This document shows positions 49,647 through 60,160 of a DNA stretch of 64,000 nt, in pieces (within the stretch, counting starts at the first letter, position 1; every line of letters starts with the position of its first letter). The position numbers and the translations under genes are program-made. The notes beneath the pieces were generated by a model. That model searched no databases. It was given only the letters and a program-made list of their open reading frames with translations, and had not been told where the DNA came from. The DNA comes from Bacillus paralicheniformis. Lineage in GTDB: Bacteria; Bacillota; Bacilli; Bacillales; Bacillaceae. The stretch is taken from the NCBI RefSeq assembly GCF_001042485.2, contig NZ_LBMN02000016.1, positions 124,001 through 188,000 on the forward strand. The letters are read 5' to 3'.

Positions 49647-51230
49647 ATGGGTAACAATATGAAAAAAAGAACAGTATTGATCCTATCGATGATGCTGGCA
49701 GCACAAGCAGCCTTTTATACATCGTCAAACACAGCTTCTGCAGCCATCGGGGAAGCCGTGATTGCCACCGATGAAATCAATGTCAGGAGCGGGCCCGGAC
49801 TGAGCCATGAAATCGTCAGCGTCGTCAGCCGGAATGAAAGCTATCCGATCCTCGAAGAGCGCGGGGATTGGGTCCAGATCCAGCTGAACGGCGGACAAAA
49901 AGGATGGGTCGTATCCTGGCTGATCAAGAAAAAAAGCCAAGTTTCCAACGGCTCTGATTCAGCGGCGGGAAAAGTCACATCTTCCGAAGCAAACCTGAGA
50001 ATCAGAAAAGGCCCCGGCACTTCATATGAAGTCCAAGGCGTATTCCCTGAAGGAGAACAGGCTGACCTGCTAAAGACCGACGGAAAATGGATGAAGATTT
50101 CCTACCAGAACATCACTGGCTGGGTCCATTCAGACTATGTCAATCAAGGTTCAGGAGCAAAACAGTCTCAATCGTCTTCATCACATGCTTCATCAACAAA
50201 ATCAGGAACGGTCGGCGTATCCACCTTAAATGTCAGAAGCACAGCTTCCCATCAAGGACGGATTATTGCGTCGCTCCAACGGAATGCAAGTGTGACGATT
50301 TTAAACGAACAGCACGGCTGGTATGAAATCGAATTTAATGGTCAAAAGGGCTGGGTCGCAAGCCACTATATTCTCGAAGGAACCAAACAGAAAAGCGGAA
50401 CTTCGGAAACAAGCAGCGGCTCCGTGTCAAAACAGCAGGCCACCATCGTGTATGAAGGTACAAATGTTAGAAGCGGGCCTTCGACATCCTCAGCGATCGT
50501 CAAGCGCGCAGGGAAAGGCGAGTCTTACCCGATCGTCTCTGCAAAAGGCGACTGGTATGAAATCAAACTGTCAAACGGCGATTCCGCCTATGTGGCAAAC
50601 TGGGTCGTTCAGACTGCTGACCAGTCTGGCTCAGCCGGAGATTCGAAAAGCGCAGCTCCGCCTTTGGCAAAGCGGTCGAGCTCGAGCGGCACAATCAAAA
50701 ACAAAACGGTGGTCATCGATGCCGGACACGGCGGACATGACAGCGGGACAATCGGAACGCAAGGGACGCTGGAAAAACGGCTGACCATCAAAACGGCAAC
50801 GCTTCTTGCCGCGAAACTGAGAGCCGATGGCGTCAATGTCTATATGACGCGGAATGACGATTCTTTCGTCAGCCTTCAGTCGCGGGTCGCGACCTCTCAC
50901 TACCGAAACGCCGACGCTTTTATCAGCATTCATTATGATAGTTTTGCAAACGCGTCCGTAAGGGGAAATACCGCCTATTACTACAGCCCTTCAAAAGACC
51001 GGAAGCTCGCAGCAGACGTGCAGTCCGAGATCGAAAAACACTCGCCTCTGCCAAGCCGCGGCGTATTATTCGGGGACTACTTCGTATTAAGAGAAAATAA
51101 ACAGCCGGCCGCATTGTTTGAACTCGGCTACTTGAGCCACCCTCAAGAAGAAGCGGTTGTCAGCACGAATGCTTACAGAGAAAGAGTGACAGACGGCATC
51201 AGAAGCGGCCTGGAAAACTATTTTGACTAA
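49647..51230 (+). CDS. yrvJ: N-acetylmuramoyl-L-alanine amidase with four SH3b domains (YrvJ)
   Basis: A 527-residue secreted hydrolase. A signal peptide ends near SNTASAA; four SH3b wall-binding repeats follow, each with an INVRSGPG/LNVRSTAS-type motif (about residues 40, 115, 195, 275). The Amidase_3 catalytic domain has zinc ligands in IDAGHGGHD, GTLEKR and SIHYDSF plus catalytic Glu in ELGYLSHP. It cuts the MurNAc-Ala bond. AAAGGAGG lies only 2 nt from the ATG at 49647; the ATG at 49659 is an equally possible start. Confidence 0.92.
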   Translation: MGNNMKKRTVLILSMMLAAQAAFYTSSNTASAAIGEAVIATDEINVRSGPGLSHEIVSVVSRNESYPILEERGDWVQIQLNGGQKGWVVSWLIKKKSQVSNGSDSAAGKVTSSEANLRIRKGPGTSYEVQGVFPEGEQADLLKTDGKWMKISYQNITGWVHSDYVNQGSGAKQSQSSSSHASSTKSGTVGVSTLNVRSTASHQGRIIASLQRNASVTILNEQHGWYEIEFNGQKGWVASHYILEGTKQKSGTSETSSGSVSKQQATIVYEGTNVRSGPSTSSAIVKRAGKGESYPIVSAKGDWYEIKLSNGDSAYVANWVVQTADQSGSAGDSKSAAPPLAKRSSSSGTIKNKTVVIDAGHGGHDSGTIGTQGTLEKRLTIKTATLLAAKLRADGVNVYMTRNDDSFVSLQSRVATSHYRNADAFISIHYDSFANASVRGNTAYYYSPSKDRKLAADVQSEIEKHSPLPSRGVLFGDYFVLRENKQPAALFELGYLSHPQEEAVVSTNAYRERVTDGIRSGLENYFD

Positions 51231-51233
51231 TTT

Positions 51234-51260
51234 AAAAAAGCTCCCAATTGGGAGCTTTTT
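51234..51260. terminator. Bidirectional terminator between yrvJ and dtd
   Basis: A fully symmetric stem: AAAAAGCTCCCAA followed by TTGGGAGCTTTTT. Both convergent genes end within 5 bp of it. Confidence 0.9.
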
Positions 51261-51703
51261 CAAGCTTTAGAATCCATAATAAAGGTGACGGGGCCCGAAT
51301 TTGTCAGCTTGACATCCATCATTTCGCCAAATCTTCCCGTTTCGACAGCGACCCCTTTTGCGCGAAGCATGCTGTTCCACTCCTCGTACAATTGAAGCGC
51401 CTGATCGGGCTTTGCCGCTTTTGTAAAATTCGGCCGTCTCCCTTTTTTCGTGTCGCCGTACAAGGTAAACTGAGATACCGATAAAACGGAGCCTCCGACA
51501 TCTAAAAGCGACAGGTTCATCTTTTCGCCTTCATCTTCAAAAATTCGCAGATTGACTAGCTTTTCCGCCAAATATGCGGCATCTTCGCTCGTATCTTCCT
51601 GCGTCACGCCGACAAGCACCATCAAGCCGAGACCGATTTGACCGACAGTCTCGCCTCCTACCGAAACGCTTGCATCTGTGACGCGCTGAACAACTAATCT
51701 CAT
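51260..51703 (-). CDS. dtd: D-aminoacyl-tRNA deacylase
   Basis: A 147-residue DTD. The two signature motifs are [10 protein letters not shown] and the cross-subunit NSGPVTF (with the Gly-cisPro-type GP). It removes D-amino acids (and Gly from tRNA-Ala) in trans, protecting translation. The ATG at 51703 follows AGGAGG. It lies 13 bp after relA, a conserved pair in Firmicutes. Confidence 0.96.
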   Translation of the reverse strand: MRLVVQRVTDASVSVGGETVGQIGLGLMVLVGVTQEDTSEDAAYLAEKLVNLRIFEDEGEKMNLSLLDVGGSVLSVSQFTLYGDTKKGRRPNFTKAAKPDQALQLYEEWNSMLRAKGVAVETGRFGEMMDVKLTNSGPVTFIMDSKA

Positions 51704-51716
51704 GACCCTTTTCCTC

Positions 51717-53918
51717 CTAATTCATCACCCTGCGCACGGAGTAAATATCTTTGATCTGTTTGATCCGTTCAACCACTTTATGCAAATGATTAATATTTTG
51801 AATGAAGATGGCCATATGGATCGTCGCCACTTTATTGCGATCAGATTTACCTGATACAGATGAAATATTTGTTTTTGTCTCATTAACGGCCTGAAGAACT
51901 TCATTAAGAAGGCCGCGGCGGTCATAGCCGAGAATTTCGATTTCGACGTTATATTCTTTTCTCCGCTGCGTCTGCGGCTCATGCTCCCATTCTACTTGAA
52001 TCAGCCGGTCGAGTGCTTCATTTGTTAAAACATTCGGGCAGTCCTCGCGATGGACAGATACACCACGGCCTTTTGTAATGAATCCGACGATCGGATCTCC
52101 CGGAACGGGGTTGCAGCATTTTGACAGTCTGATCAGAAGGTTGTCAACGCCTTTGACGCGAACACCCGCTTCGCGCTTTTTCCCTTGGTAAGGTTTCGGT
52201 TCAGGCGTTACGTCTTGAACGCTTTTCACCTGTTCTTCCTGATCTCTGATTTTCCGTTCTTTTTCCGTCAGACGGTTTGCAACTTGAGCGGCTGTAATGC
52301 CGTTATAGCCGACTGCGGCATACATGTCTTCTTCATTGGCAAAATTGAATTTGTCGGCGACTTTCTGCAGATTCTCGACTGTTAAGACGTCCTTCACTTC
52401 AAAGTCCAGGTTTTTAATTTCTTTTTCAACCAGTTCTCTGCCTTTTTCGACGTTTTCCTCTCTGCGCTGCTTTTTAAAGAACTGGCGGATTTTATGCTTC
52501 GCTTGAGATGTCTGCGCAAGGTTGATCCAGTCCTGGCTCGGACCGTACGAATGCTTGGACGTCAGAATTTCTACGATATCCCCTGTGCGCAGCTTGTAAT
52601 CAAGCGTGACCATTTTGCCGTTTACTTTCGCCCCGATCGTTTTATTGCCTATTTCTGAATGGATCCGGTACGAAAAGTCGATCGGCACGGAGCCTGACGG
52701 CAATTCAATGACGTCCCCTTTCGGCGTAAAAACGAACACCATGTCGGAAAACAAATCGATTTTTAGAGACTCCATAAATTCTTCGGCATCGCTCGACTCA
52801 TTTTGAAATTCCAAAATTTCACGGAACCAGGAGAGCTTTTTATCAAAGCTTGAATCTTCATTGACATTTTTGCCTTCTTTGTAAGCCCAGTGGGCCGCGA
52901 TTCCGTATTCCGCAATTTCGTGCATTTCAAACGTCCTGATCTGGACTTCCAGCGGATCCCCCTTCGGACCGATGACGGTGGTATGGAGCGACTGGTACAT
53001 GTTCGGCTTCGGCATTGCGATATAGTCTTTAAATCTGCCCGGCATCGGCTTCCAGCATGTATGAATGATGCCTAAAACCGCGTAGCAGTCCTTGATGCTG
53101 TTGACGAGGATCCGGACTGCGAGCAAGTCGTAAATTTCGTTGAATTGCTTGTTTTGCATCGCCATTTTTCTGTAGATGCTGTAAATATGCTTCGGCCGTC
53201 CGGAAAAGTCCGCTTTAATATTAACCTCTTCGACGCGGCTTTTCACTTCGTTTACGACCTCTTCGACGTACAATTCCCTTTCGGCCCGCTTTTTCTTCAT
53301 CAAATTGACGATCCGGTAATATTGCTGCGGATTTAAATAGCGCAAAGCGGTATCCTCAAGCTCCCACTTTATTTTTGAAATCCCAAGGCGATGAGCCAGC
53401 GGAGCAAATATTTCAAGCGTCTCATTTGAAATTCTGCGCTGCTTTTCCTGCGGCAGGTGCTTCAGGGTTCTCATGTTGTGAAGGCGGTCCGCCAGCTTGA
53501 TCAAAATGACGCGGATGTCCTGAGCCATAGCCACAAACATTTTCCGATGATTTTCTGCCTGCTGTTCTTCCTGTGATTTATATTTAATTTTCCCAAGCTT
53601 CGTGACGCCGTCGACAAGCATCGCAACTTCTTCGTTGAATGCTTCCTTTAAATCTTCAAGCGTTACACTCGTATCTTCCACCACATCATGGAGAAATCCT
53701 CCCGCTATTGTGGCGGGGTCCATTTCTAAATCGACGAGGATACCCGCGACCTGGATCGGATGGATAATATACGGCTCGCCCGATTTGCGGTATTGTTCGC
53801 GATGTGCGTCTTCCGCGTACTGATAAGCCTTTTTTATAAAAGCAACATGTTCATCGGAAAGGTAACTTTTCGCCTTCTCAATGACTTGCTCAGCGGTTAA
53901 TACTTGTTCGTTCGCCAT
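51717..53918 (-). CDS. relA: Bifunctional (p)ppGpp synthetase/hydrolase RelA (Rel)
   Basis: A 733-residue RSH protein. The HD hydrolase domain has His53 and His77-Asp78 ([10 protein letters not shown]). The synthetase domain includes [20 protein letters not shown] and [18 protein letters not shown] ([21 protein letters not shown]), helical, zinc-finger-like ([13 protein letters not shown]) and ACT ([20 protein letters not shown]) domains follow. Both active sites look complete. The ATG follows AAAGGTGATTCC. It is downstream of apt and upstream of dtd. Confidence 0.97.
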   Translation of the reverse strand: MANEQVLTAEQVIEKAKSYLSDEHVAFIKKAYQYAEDAHREQYRKSGEPYIIHPIQVAGILVDLEMDPATIAGGFLHDVVEDTSVTLEDLKEAFNEEVAMLVDGVTKLGKIKYKSQEEQQAENHRKMFVAMAQDIRVILIKLADRLHNMRTLKHLPQEKQRRISNETLEIFAPLAHRLGISKIKWELEDTALRYLNPQQYYRIVNLMKKKRAERELYVEEVVNEVKSRVEEVNIKADFSGRPKHIYSIYRKMAMQNKQFNEIYDLLAVRILVNSIKDCYAVLGIIHTCWKPMPGRFKDYIAMPKPNMYQSLHTTVIGPKGDPLEVQIRTFEMHEIAEYGIAAHWAYKEGKNVNEDSSFDKKLSWFREILEFQNESSDAEEFMESLKIDLFSDMVFVFTPKGDVIELPSGSVPIDFSYRIHSEIGNKTIGAKVNGKMVTLDYKLRTGDIVEILTSKHSYGPSQDWINLAQTSQAKHKIRQFFKKQRREENVEKGRELVEKEIKNLDFEVKDVLTVENLQKVADKFNFANEEDMYAAVGYNGITAAQVANRLTEKERKIRDQEEQVKSVQDVTPEPKPYQGKKREAGVRVKGVDNLLIRLSKCCNPVPGDPIVGFITKGRGVSVHREDCPNVLTNEALDRLIQVEWEHEPQTQRRKEYNVEIEILGYDRRGLLNEVLQAVNETKTNISSVSGKSDRNKVATIHMAIFIQNINHLHKVVERIKQIKDIYSVRRVMN

Positions 53919-54040
53919 GGAATCACCTTTTTTATAATTGAAAACTGTATTGTAATTATTATCAAGAAAAATGTCACAGATGTAAAGAGAAGAAATTCAA
54001 AAGGACTTTTGCCGGCCCCGGAATACTATATGAATAGGAA

Positions 54041-54071
54041 AAAAAGCACCCGCTTTTGATGAGTGCTTTTT
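54041..54071 (-). terminator. Terminator of apt
   Basis: AAAAAGCAC (54041-54049) and GTGCTTTTT (54063-54071) pair around a 13-nt loop; T-run continues on the minus strand. It lies 17 bp after apt and separates it from relA. Confidence 0.82.
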
Positions 54072-54087
54072 ATAGTATAAATTTTGT

Positions 54088-54600
54088 TTAGTATTGCATC
54101 AAGGTTAAAATATCATATCCGTCCAGTTTATTTCTTCCTTCAAGATATGTCAGCTCGATCAGGAAAGCGATTCCGGCTACGATGCCGCCGAGCTCTTCAA
54201 CCAGCTTGATCGTTGCTTCGATCGTCCCGCCAGTTGCAAGCAGGTCGTCAGTGATCAAGACGCGCTGCCCCGGTTTAATGGCATCTTTATGGATGGTCAG
54301 GACATCTTTTCCATATTCCAATCCGTAGTCGACTTTGATGACTTCGCGCGGCAATTTGCCTTCTTTGCGGACAGGCGCAAATCCTACCCCAAGCGAATAT
54401 GCGACAGGGCAGCCGATGATAAATCCTCTCGCTTCAGGTCCCACGACAAGATCGATCTCTTTTTCTTTCGCATACGTTACAATTTGATCTGTCGCATAGC
54501 GATAGACGTCGCCTTTGTCCATCAATGTTGTAATATCTTTAAATTGTACGCCTTCCTTCGGGTAATCCGGCACAATTGTCACATACTTCTTCAAATCCAT
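54088..54600 (-). CDS. apt: Adenine phosphoribosyltransferase
   Basis: A 170-residue type I PRTase. It has the N-terminal [23 protein letters not shown] and the PRPP loop [13 protein letters not shown]. It salvages adenine to AMP. The ATG at 54600 has GAGGAGG 12 nt upstream. It follows recJ by 17 bp, the usual recJ-apt-relA order of Bacillus. Confidence 0.97.
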   Translation of the reverse strand: MDLKKYVTIVPDYPKEGVQFKDITTLMDKGDVYRYATDQIVTYAKEKEIDLVVGPEARGFIIGCPVAYSLGVGFAPVRKEGKLPREVIKVDYGLEYGKDVLTIHKDAIKPGQRVLITDDLLATGGTIEATIKLVEELGGIVAGIAFLIELTYLEGRNKLDGYDILTLMQY

Positions 54601-54617
54601 CTGTCTTCATGTCCTCC

Positions 54618-56966
54618 TCATACTTTATAAGCGACGGCGTTTTCCGCCATCCGCTTATCCAGCCACTGTTTAAGCTCATCCGCCGAAGAATAAATGAGCT
54701 TTTGCTCCAATTCAATCAGGCGCTGTTTTTCCCGGTAGGTTTCAGAATCTGTCAGATCACGCCTTTCGGCATGATAAACAACAGATAAAACACCATTCTC
54801 TATTGTAACAAAACCGAGCTCAAAAAACACCTTTGTCATGAAATCAATTGTGTCTTTTGTCCAGCCTTTATGTCTGGCAAGCTCCCCGCCGTATTTCGGC
54901 AAGTCAAAAGAACCTCTTTTCAGGAGGAAAGCATAGTACCATTTAAAGTATTCCCTTGTTGGAAATGTTGAGAAAAAATGTTCATCTGATTGATAAAAAA
55001 TCAGATAAATGCGCTCCAGTTTTTTGCCTTTTATCACTTGGTCAAAGATGTCGAGCGACGGCGGAATATCTATAAATACCGCATAACGGCTCTCAAGGTC
55101 GAGACGCTCTGCCTCTTCAGGGCCGCTGATGACGGTCAGCTCTTCTTCAAGGCCTGTCCCCGCAAGCTTCGCTTTTGTTTCCTCGCGGAAGCAGATGCAC
55201 GCCCGTTTTGCAGGGTCCAGCTGCAATATTTTTTCTTCCCATGACCGTTTTCCCCGCAGATCAAACAGCTGCCATTCATTGACGGCCGCATCTTTGATCA
55301 TCAGCTGCGGTTTTTTTCTGTTGTTCCACTCGTTAATCGACAGTTCCCCGACAATCGAAATCTTTGCTCCAGGAACGATCCCGTCTTCGATGGCGCCTTT
55401 ATAAAATCCGATGCAATCGAGCTTGTTCTCGCCGTCTGCCAGGACAAGCTTCAAGTGATTCTTGTTGGCGCCGATTTTCCTGGAATCATCAATTTTAACG
55501 TCGCTGACAAGAACGAACGGCTTCGGATTTCCCGTGCCGAACGGCGCCAGCATGTTCATTTCGGCAATGCTGTCAACCGTGATATCTTCGAGCCGGCAGC
55601 ACAAATCGACGTCTTGGACGGGAATAAAATCTTCCTCGGTCAGAACCGCTTCAGCCTGACGGTTGATTCTCTCCCTTAGTGCCGAAACATCTTCCAGGTT
55701 GAGCGTCATTCCAGCTGCCATCGGGTGGCCGCCGAAGTGCGGGAGAATATCCCGGCACTCCGAGAGATTTTGAAATAAATCAAATCCTTTGATGCTGCGC
55801 GCAGATCCTTTGGCAATGCCTTTTTCTTCATCGATACCGAGAACGATGGCTGGCCTGTAATACCTCTCGACAAGCTTTGAAGCCACGATTCCGACGACGC
55901 CGGGATTCCAGCCCGGCCGCGCCGCGACGATCACCGGCTGGTCAAGGCCTTCCTCCTCGATCATCTGAACGGCTTCCTCTGTCATCTGATTGACGATTTT
56001 TTGGCGCTCCTTGTTCAAGGCGTTGATGTCTTCGGCCAGCTCTTCCGCTTCTGTTTCGTCTTCTGTGTTCAGGAGGTAGACAGCCGGGTCAGCCTGTTCA
56101 ATTCTGCCGACCGCGTTTAAGCGGGGCGCGATTTGAAAACCGATAGTCTCTTCATCCGCACTATGTATCTCCGCTCCGGCAATTTTGGTCAGCGCCTTTA
56201 ATCCGGGGCGCTTCGTCCTCCTGAACTGTTCCATGCCGCGCTTGGCAATCTGCCTGTTTTCATCATGGAGCGGCACAAGGTCGGCAATCGTGCCGATCGC
56301 ACAAAGGTCGAGCAAATCTTCCGGGAGCTCTCCGTTCAAAGCGTGGGCTAGCTTAAATGCGACACCGACGCCGGCTAGCTCTTTAAATGGATAGCCGCAG
56401 CCCGGCTGCTTCGGATGAATGATCGCATAGGCATCCGGCAAAACGGGGCCCGGCTCATGGTGATCCGTAATGATCAAATCGACACCAAGCTCTTTAGCGA
56501 CTTCAGCTTCATGAACGCCGGCAATGCCTGTGTCAACTGTAATGATCAATGAATAGCCTGATTCTTTGATCCCGCGAAAGGCCGCTTCATTCGGACCGTA
56601 CCCTTCTTTAAAGCGGTCAGGTATATAAAAATCGGCTTGTGCTGAACATTTTTTCAACATTTGCAAAAGGACAGTCGTGCTTGTCACACCGTCCGCATCA
56701 TAATCGCCGTAAATCATAATCTTTTCTTGATCTGAAATTGCCTGTTTGATTCGCCGTACAGCTTTTTCCATATCTTTCAGCAGATAAGGATCGTGAAAAC
56801 GTGCATCATTGCCATATAAAAATGAAGATGCTTTGTCGGCTGTATCGTAACCTCTCATGACAAGCAATGAGGCGGCAAGGGGAGTAATGCCTAACCTTCC
56901 GGCGAGCTGCTCCACCTTTTCTTTGTCGGGCGTTTGCACGTCCCAACGCATTTTTGACGCTAACAT
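54618..56966 (-). CDS. recJ: Single-stranded-DNA-specific exonuclease RecJ
   Basis: A 782-residue DHH nuclease with a long C-terminal extension typical of Firmicutes. Metal motifs are YGDYDADGVTS (Asp88, 90, 92), ITVDTG, LIITDHHEPG and the DHHA1 GGHPMAAG. An OB domain (PFVLVSDVKIDDSRKIG...CIGFYKG) and the RecJ C-terminal domain follow. It degrades ssDNA 5' to 3' in recombination and repair. The ATG at 56966 has GAGGGGTG upstream; the longer frame is unsupported. Confidence 0.96.
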   Translation of the reverse strand: MLASKMRWDVQTPDKEKVEQLAGRLGITPLAASLLVMRGYDTADKASSFLYGNDARFHDPYLLKDMEKAVRRIKQAISDQEKIMIYGDYDADGVTSTTVLLQMLKKCSAQADFYIPDRFKEGYGPNEAAFRGIKESGYSLIITVDTGIAGVHEAEVAKELGVDLIITDHHEPGPVLPDAYAIIHPKQPGCGYPFKELAGVGVAFKLAHALNGELPEDLLDLCAIGTIADLVPLHDENRQIAKRGMEQFRRTKRPGLKALTKIAGAEIHSADEETIGFQIAPRLNAVGRIEQADPAVYLLNTEDETEAEELAEDINALNKERQKIVNQMTEEAVQMIEEEGLDQPVIVAARPGWNPGVVGIVASKLVERYYRPAIVLGIDEEKGIAKGSARSIKGFDLFQNLSECRDILPHFGGHPMAAGMTLNLEDVSALRERINRQAEAVLTEEDFIPVQDVDLCCRLEDITVDSIAEMNMLAPFGTGNPKPFVLVSDVKIDDSRKIGANKNHLKLVLADGENKLDCIGFYKGAIEDGIVPGAKISIVGELSINEWNNRKKPQLMIKDAAVNEWQLFDLRGKRSWEEKILQLDPAKRACICFREETKAKLAGTGLEEELTVISGPEEAERLDLESRYAVFIDIPPSLDIFDQVIKGKKLERIYLIFYQSDEHFFSTFPTREYFKWYYAFLLKRGSFDLPKYGGELARHKGWTKDTIDFMTKVFFELGFVTIENGVLSVVYHAERRDLTDSETYREKQRLIELEQKLIYSSADELKQWLDKRMAENAVAYKV

Positions 56967-57037
56967 AAATTCACCCCTCAACCACACTATTATACTAGAG
57001 CGGCATGAGGGGATTCAATTTATTTCGTACAATCTTT

Positions 57038-57331
57038 CTAGTCTTTCTGATTTTCGGGCGCCGCCGGTTCGGCTTCGAGTTCAGGATGCTTTGCCCGTTC
57101 TTCTTTCTTGAGCGTCTTGAGCTCTTTTTTCAGCCGCATGATCTGGAAAGCGCCGGCCGAGCCGATGATAAGCGCCCCCATCAATACCGACACCAAAATC
57201 ACCAGGATCAAAGGCCATTCTGCTGTACCAAAAAGAAAATCAACCTTCACCGGTTCAACATTAATGACCGCGAAAACAGCAACAATTAATGTAAAAATAA
57301 GTGCAGCAATTAACGTCCATTGTTTGTTCAT
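57038..57331 (-). CDS. yrvD: LapA domain membrane protein YrvD
   Basis: A 97-residue LapA-domain (DUF1049) protein. Two helices (LIAALIFTLIVAVFAVINV and LILVILVSVLMGALIIG) flank the VKVDFLFGTAEWP hairpin. A coiled-coil-like RLKKELKTLKKEERAK and a Pro/Glu tail follow. The ATG at 57331 has GGAG upstream. It sits between secDF and recJ as in B. subtilis. In proteobacteria LapAB controls LPS; in Bacillus the role is unknown. Confidence 0.87.
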   Translation of the reverse strand: MNKQWTLIAALIFTLIVAVFAVINVEPVKVDFLFGTAEWPLILVILVSVLMGALIIGSAGAFQIMRLKKELKTLKKEERAKHPELEAEPAAPENQKD

Positions 57332-57454
57332 GAGATATTCTCTCCATTCGCGTCGTTTTCTAGCGTTATTTTCCCGCTCTGCTCCAATTTTAAACAAAAA
57401 GAAGATCGATAGAAAGCCGCCAAAACAACTTTTTTTCTATTCAAATCAAAAAAA

Positions 57455-57478
57455 GACCGCCCGGCAGTGCGGGCAGTC
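57455..57478 (-). terminator. Terminator of secDF
   Basis: GACCGCCCG and CGGGCAGTC pair with one mismatch around a 6-nt loop. TTTTTTT follows on the minus strand. It is 7 bp past the secDF stop. Confidence 0.88.
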
Positions 57479-57484
57479 CATTAT

Positions 57485-59710
57485 TTATTCTTCTGCAGGC
57501 TTGCGCTTCGGCTTTTTCAGTTCGCGCCCTTTCCAGACAAGCCATAGTTGAGCTGCGATGTAGAGTGATGAATATACTCCGCTCAAAAGTCCGACCAACA
57601 GCGCAACAGAGAAGTTCGAAATCGATGCAGCGCCGAAGATGAGAAGTGCAATGACGACAATGACGACAGTCAGCACCGTATTAATCGAACGCGTGAACGT
57701 CTGCTGCAAGCTCAAATTCACAATATGCGACAAGTCGCTGAAGGTTTTCGGTTTGCGCTTTTTCATATGCTCCCTGATCCTGTCAAACGTTACAATTGTA
57801 TCATTTATCGAATAGCCGATGATCGTCAGCACGGCAGCAATGAAAGTAACATCAACCTCAAGCCTTGTCAGGCTGAAGACGGCAATGATGAAAAACGCGT
57901 CATACAGCAATGAAGTAATAGCCGCAATCGCCATCTTGTATTCAAAGCGGATCGAGACATACAAAATGAGCCCGATTGACGCGATGATCACCGCATAAAG
58001 CGCATTTCTCGCCAGCTCCTTGCCGACGGTAGGCGATACGGTGCTGACATTTGGTTCGCTTCCGTATTTGTCTTTAAAATAATCTTTCACTTCAGCGATC
58101 TTTTTCTGATTCGGCACGCCGACAAACCTGGCGACGCCATGATCATTTTTTTCGCCTGAAAGAACGATCGAGTCAGGATCAAGCCCGACTTGTTCAAAGT
58201 CCTTTTCGAGCTGCTGGGTTGTCAGCTTATGATCGCTTTGAACTTCGATTCTCGATCCGCTTGAGAAATCGATGCCGAGGTTCAGCTTAAACACAAGCAA
58301 GACGATAAGACCAGCGGCCAGAAGAACGCCCGAAAATGCAAAGAACCATTTGCGCTTCCCGACGAAATCCCATTTGGAAAACGGGTTCGGAGGCTCCGTA
58401 TTTTCGTCTGTCTTTCTGATATCCAAAATGTCTTTTTTGCGCACCCCAAACCAGCCTTTTTTCCGGTCAAGCCAGCGGCTTTCGACCAGCAGGCCGAGCA
58501 GGAAGCGCGACAGGAAGACAGCTGTAATAAAGCTTGTCAAAATGGATAGGATCAGCATGGTCGCGAAGCCTTTGACAGAGCTTGTACCAAATATGAAAAG
58601 CACGATTCCGGCAAGCATCGTCGTAATATTGGCATCAAAAATCGTTGCAAACGATCTTCTGTTTCCTGCTTTAAAAGCCGAACGGACCGATTTGCCGAGC
58701 TTCAGCTCTTCTTTTATGCGTTCATACGTAATGATGTTGGCGTCAACCGCCATCCCGACGCCCAATATAAGAGCCGCGATCCCCGGAAGGGTCAGAACCG
58801 CATTCATCCAGTCGAATATCTGCAGTGTAATGTAGATGTAGACCGAAAGCGTAATGACCGCAATAAAACCAGGCAAGCGATAGTAAAGAAGCATAAATAA
58901 GAAAATAATAGCAATACCAATGATTCCCGCAAACACGGTATCATTCAAAGCCTGCTCCCCAAACTGCGCTCCGACGGATGTCGAATACTTTTCAACGAGT
59001 TTGACAGGAAGAGCTCCCGCATTTAAAATGCTCGCCATGTCTTTTGCTTCCTGAATCGTAAAGTTGCCTTCAATCATCACGTCTGACGTATTCAGCACCT
59101 GGCTGACATTCGGAGCGGAAATGTATTTATGATCCGCTTTTTGCGATTCCTTTTTAAAAGAGTCGCCTTTTTTGTAATCAAGCCAGATGACGAGCTGGTT
59201 GTTCGGCTTCATATCGAGCACTTTCTTCGTCACTTCGCCGAATTTATCGGCATCCTTCAGCTTGATCGTCACGATCGGCTCATTCGTATCCTGCTTGAAC
59301 GACTGTTTGGCGCCGTTTTCGACAAGATCCGCACCGTTCAAAAGCTCTTTGTCATTCGTATCCCTGAACGTAAGTTGAGCCTGTGTCGATAAGATTTCCC
59401 GCGCCCTGTTCTGGTTGTCGACGCCGGCAAGCTGAACCCTGATCCGGTTGTTTCCTTCAATTTGAATGTTCGGCTCGCTGACGCCTAATACATTCGCCCG
59501 GCGGTTCAGCGCTTCAACCGTGCTGATGAGGGCATCCCTGTCAATTTTGTCGCCCTGTTTGGCAGGCTGGACTTCATACAGAACCTCAAAACCGCCCTGA
59601 AGATCAAGGCCGAGGCTGATGTTGTCTGCAGCCGGCTTCGTGAACATTCCCAGTCCTGTACCGATCAAGAGAACGGTAAGGAAAAACGCAATCAAGCGTC
59701 CTTTTTTCAT
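57485..59710 (-). CDS. secDF: Protein translocase subunit SecDF (fused)
   Basis: A 741-residue natural SecD-SecF fusion with 12 membrane helices. The SecD half has NISLGLDLQGGFEVLYEV, the P1 ectodomain and AALILGVGMAVDANIITYERIKEEL. The SecF half begins near residue 450 (KWDFVGKRKWFF, LNLGIDFSSGSRIE) and has TIIGYSINDTIVTFDRIRE. It uses the proton gradient to help SecYEG-dependent export and release. The ATG at 59710 has AAGGAGG upstream. yajC lies about 3.4 kb away. Confidence 0.97.
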   Translation of the reverse strand: MKKGRLIAFFLTVLLIGTGLGMFTKPAADNISLGLDLQGGFEVLYEVQPAKQGDKIDRDALISTVEALNRRANVLGVSEPNIQIEGNNRIRVQLAGVDNQNRAREILSTQAQLTFRDTNDKELLNGADLVENGAKQSFKQDTNEPIVTIKLKDADKFGEVTKKVLDMKPNNQLVIWLDYKKGDSFKKESQKADHKYISAPNVSQVLNTSDVMIEGNFTIQEAKDMASILNAGALPVKLVEKYSTSVGAQFGEQALNDTVFAGIIGIAIIFLFMLLYYRLPGFIAVITLSVYIYITLQIFDWMNAVLTLPGIAALILGVGMAVDANIITYERIKEELKLGKSVRSAFKAGNRRSFATIFDANITTMLAGIVLFIFGTSSVKGFATMLILSILTSFITAVFLSRFLLGLLVESRWLDRKKGWFGVRKKDILDIRKTDENTEPPNPFSKWDFVGKRKWFFAFSGVLLAAGLIVLLVFKLNLGIDFSSGSRIEVQSDHKLTTQQLEKDFEQVGLDPDSIVLSGEKNDHGVARFVGVPNQKKIAEVKDYFKDKYGSEPNVSTVSPTVGKELARNALYAVIIASIGLILYVSIRFEYKMAIAAITSLLYDAFFIIAVFSLTRLEVDVTFIAAVLTIIGYSINDTIVTFDRIREHMKKRKPKTFSDLSHIVNLSLQQTFTRSINTVLTVVIVVIALLIFGAASISNFSVALLVGLLSGVYSSLYIAAQLWLVWKGRELKKPKRKPAEE

Positions 59711-59746
59711 TATGTATTTCCTCCTTAAATCAACCAAAATCAACGG

Positions 59747-60043
59747 CTACCTCAGCAGCTCATCGAGCATATCCTGCCCTTCTTTGCTGTCGAGTAAATT
59801 AGACGTTTTAAACGATTCTACGGTTGCATAGTTCATAAATTCGCCAATTTTCACAGATAAAATGTCACCGGCCAGCTGGTGAATTTGAACATCCTTCCGG
59901 TTCTTCCATTTCTTATTCAATAAGTATGACCACAATTCCTCTATTTCAATATCGTCATAACCGAGTATTCTAAACTCTTCCGTCTTGCTGCGAAGAAAGG
60001 GTTTTAAATGATCCTTGTACAGATCAGCCGGATGTTTGCCCAT
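59747..60043 (-). CDS. comN: Post-transcriptional regulator ComN (YrzD)
   Basis: A 98-residue soluble protein starting MGKHPADLYKDHLKPFLRSK, then FRILGYDDIEIEELWSYLLNKKW and IGEFMNYATVESFKTSNLL. It matches YrzD, named ComN in B. subtilis, where it controls comE mRNA with DivIVA. The ATG at 60043 follows AAAGGAGC. It is 36 bp upstream of secDF on the same strand and divergent from spoVB. Confidence 0.85.
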   Translation of the reverse strand: MGKHPADLYKDHLKPFLRSKTEEFRILGYDDIEIEELWSYLLNKKWKNRKDVQIHQLAGDILSVKIGEFMNYATVESFKTSNLLDSKEGQDMLDELLR

Positions 60044-60160
60044 GCCAAAGCCACGCTCCTTTCACATTTTTTCAGAGAGACTTGTCATGCTTGGACGATG
60101 TATGCGCATATCTTATTGTATATGATTAAAGGTTGTTTGAGAAGGCAGGGGACTCTAGAA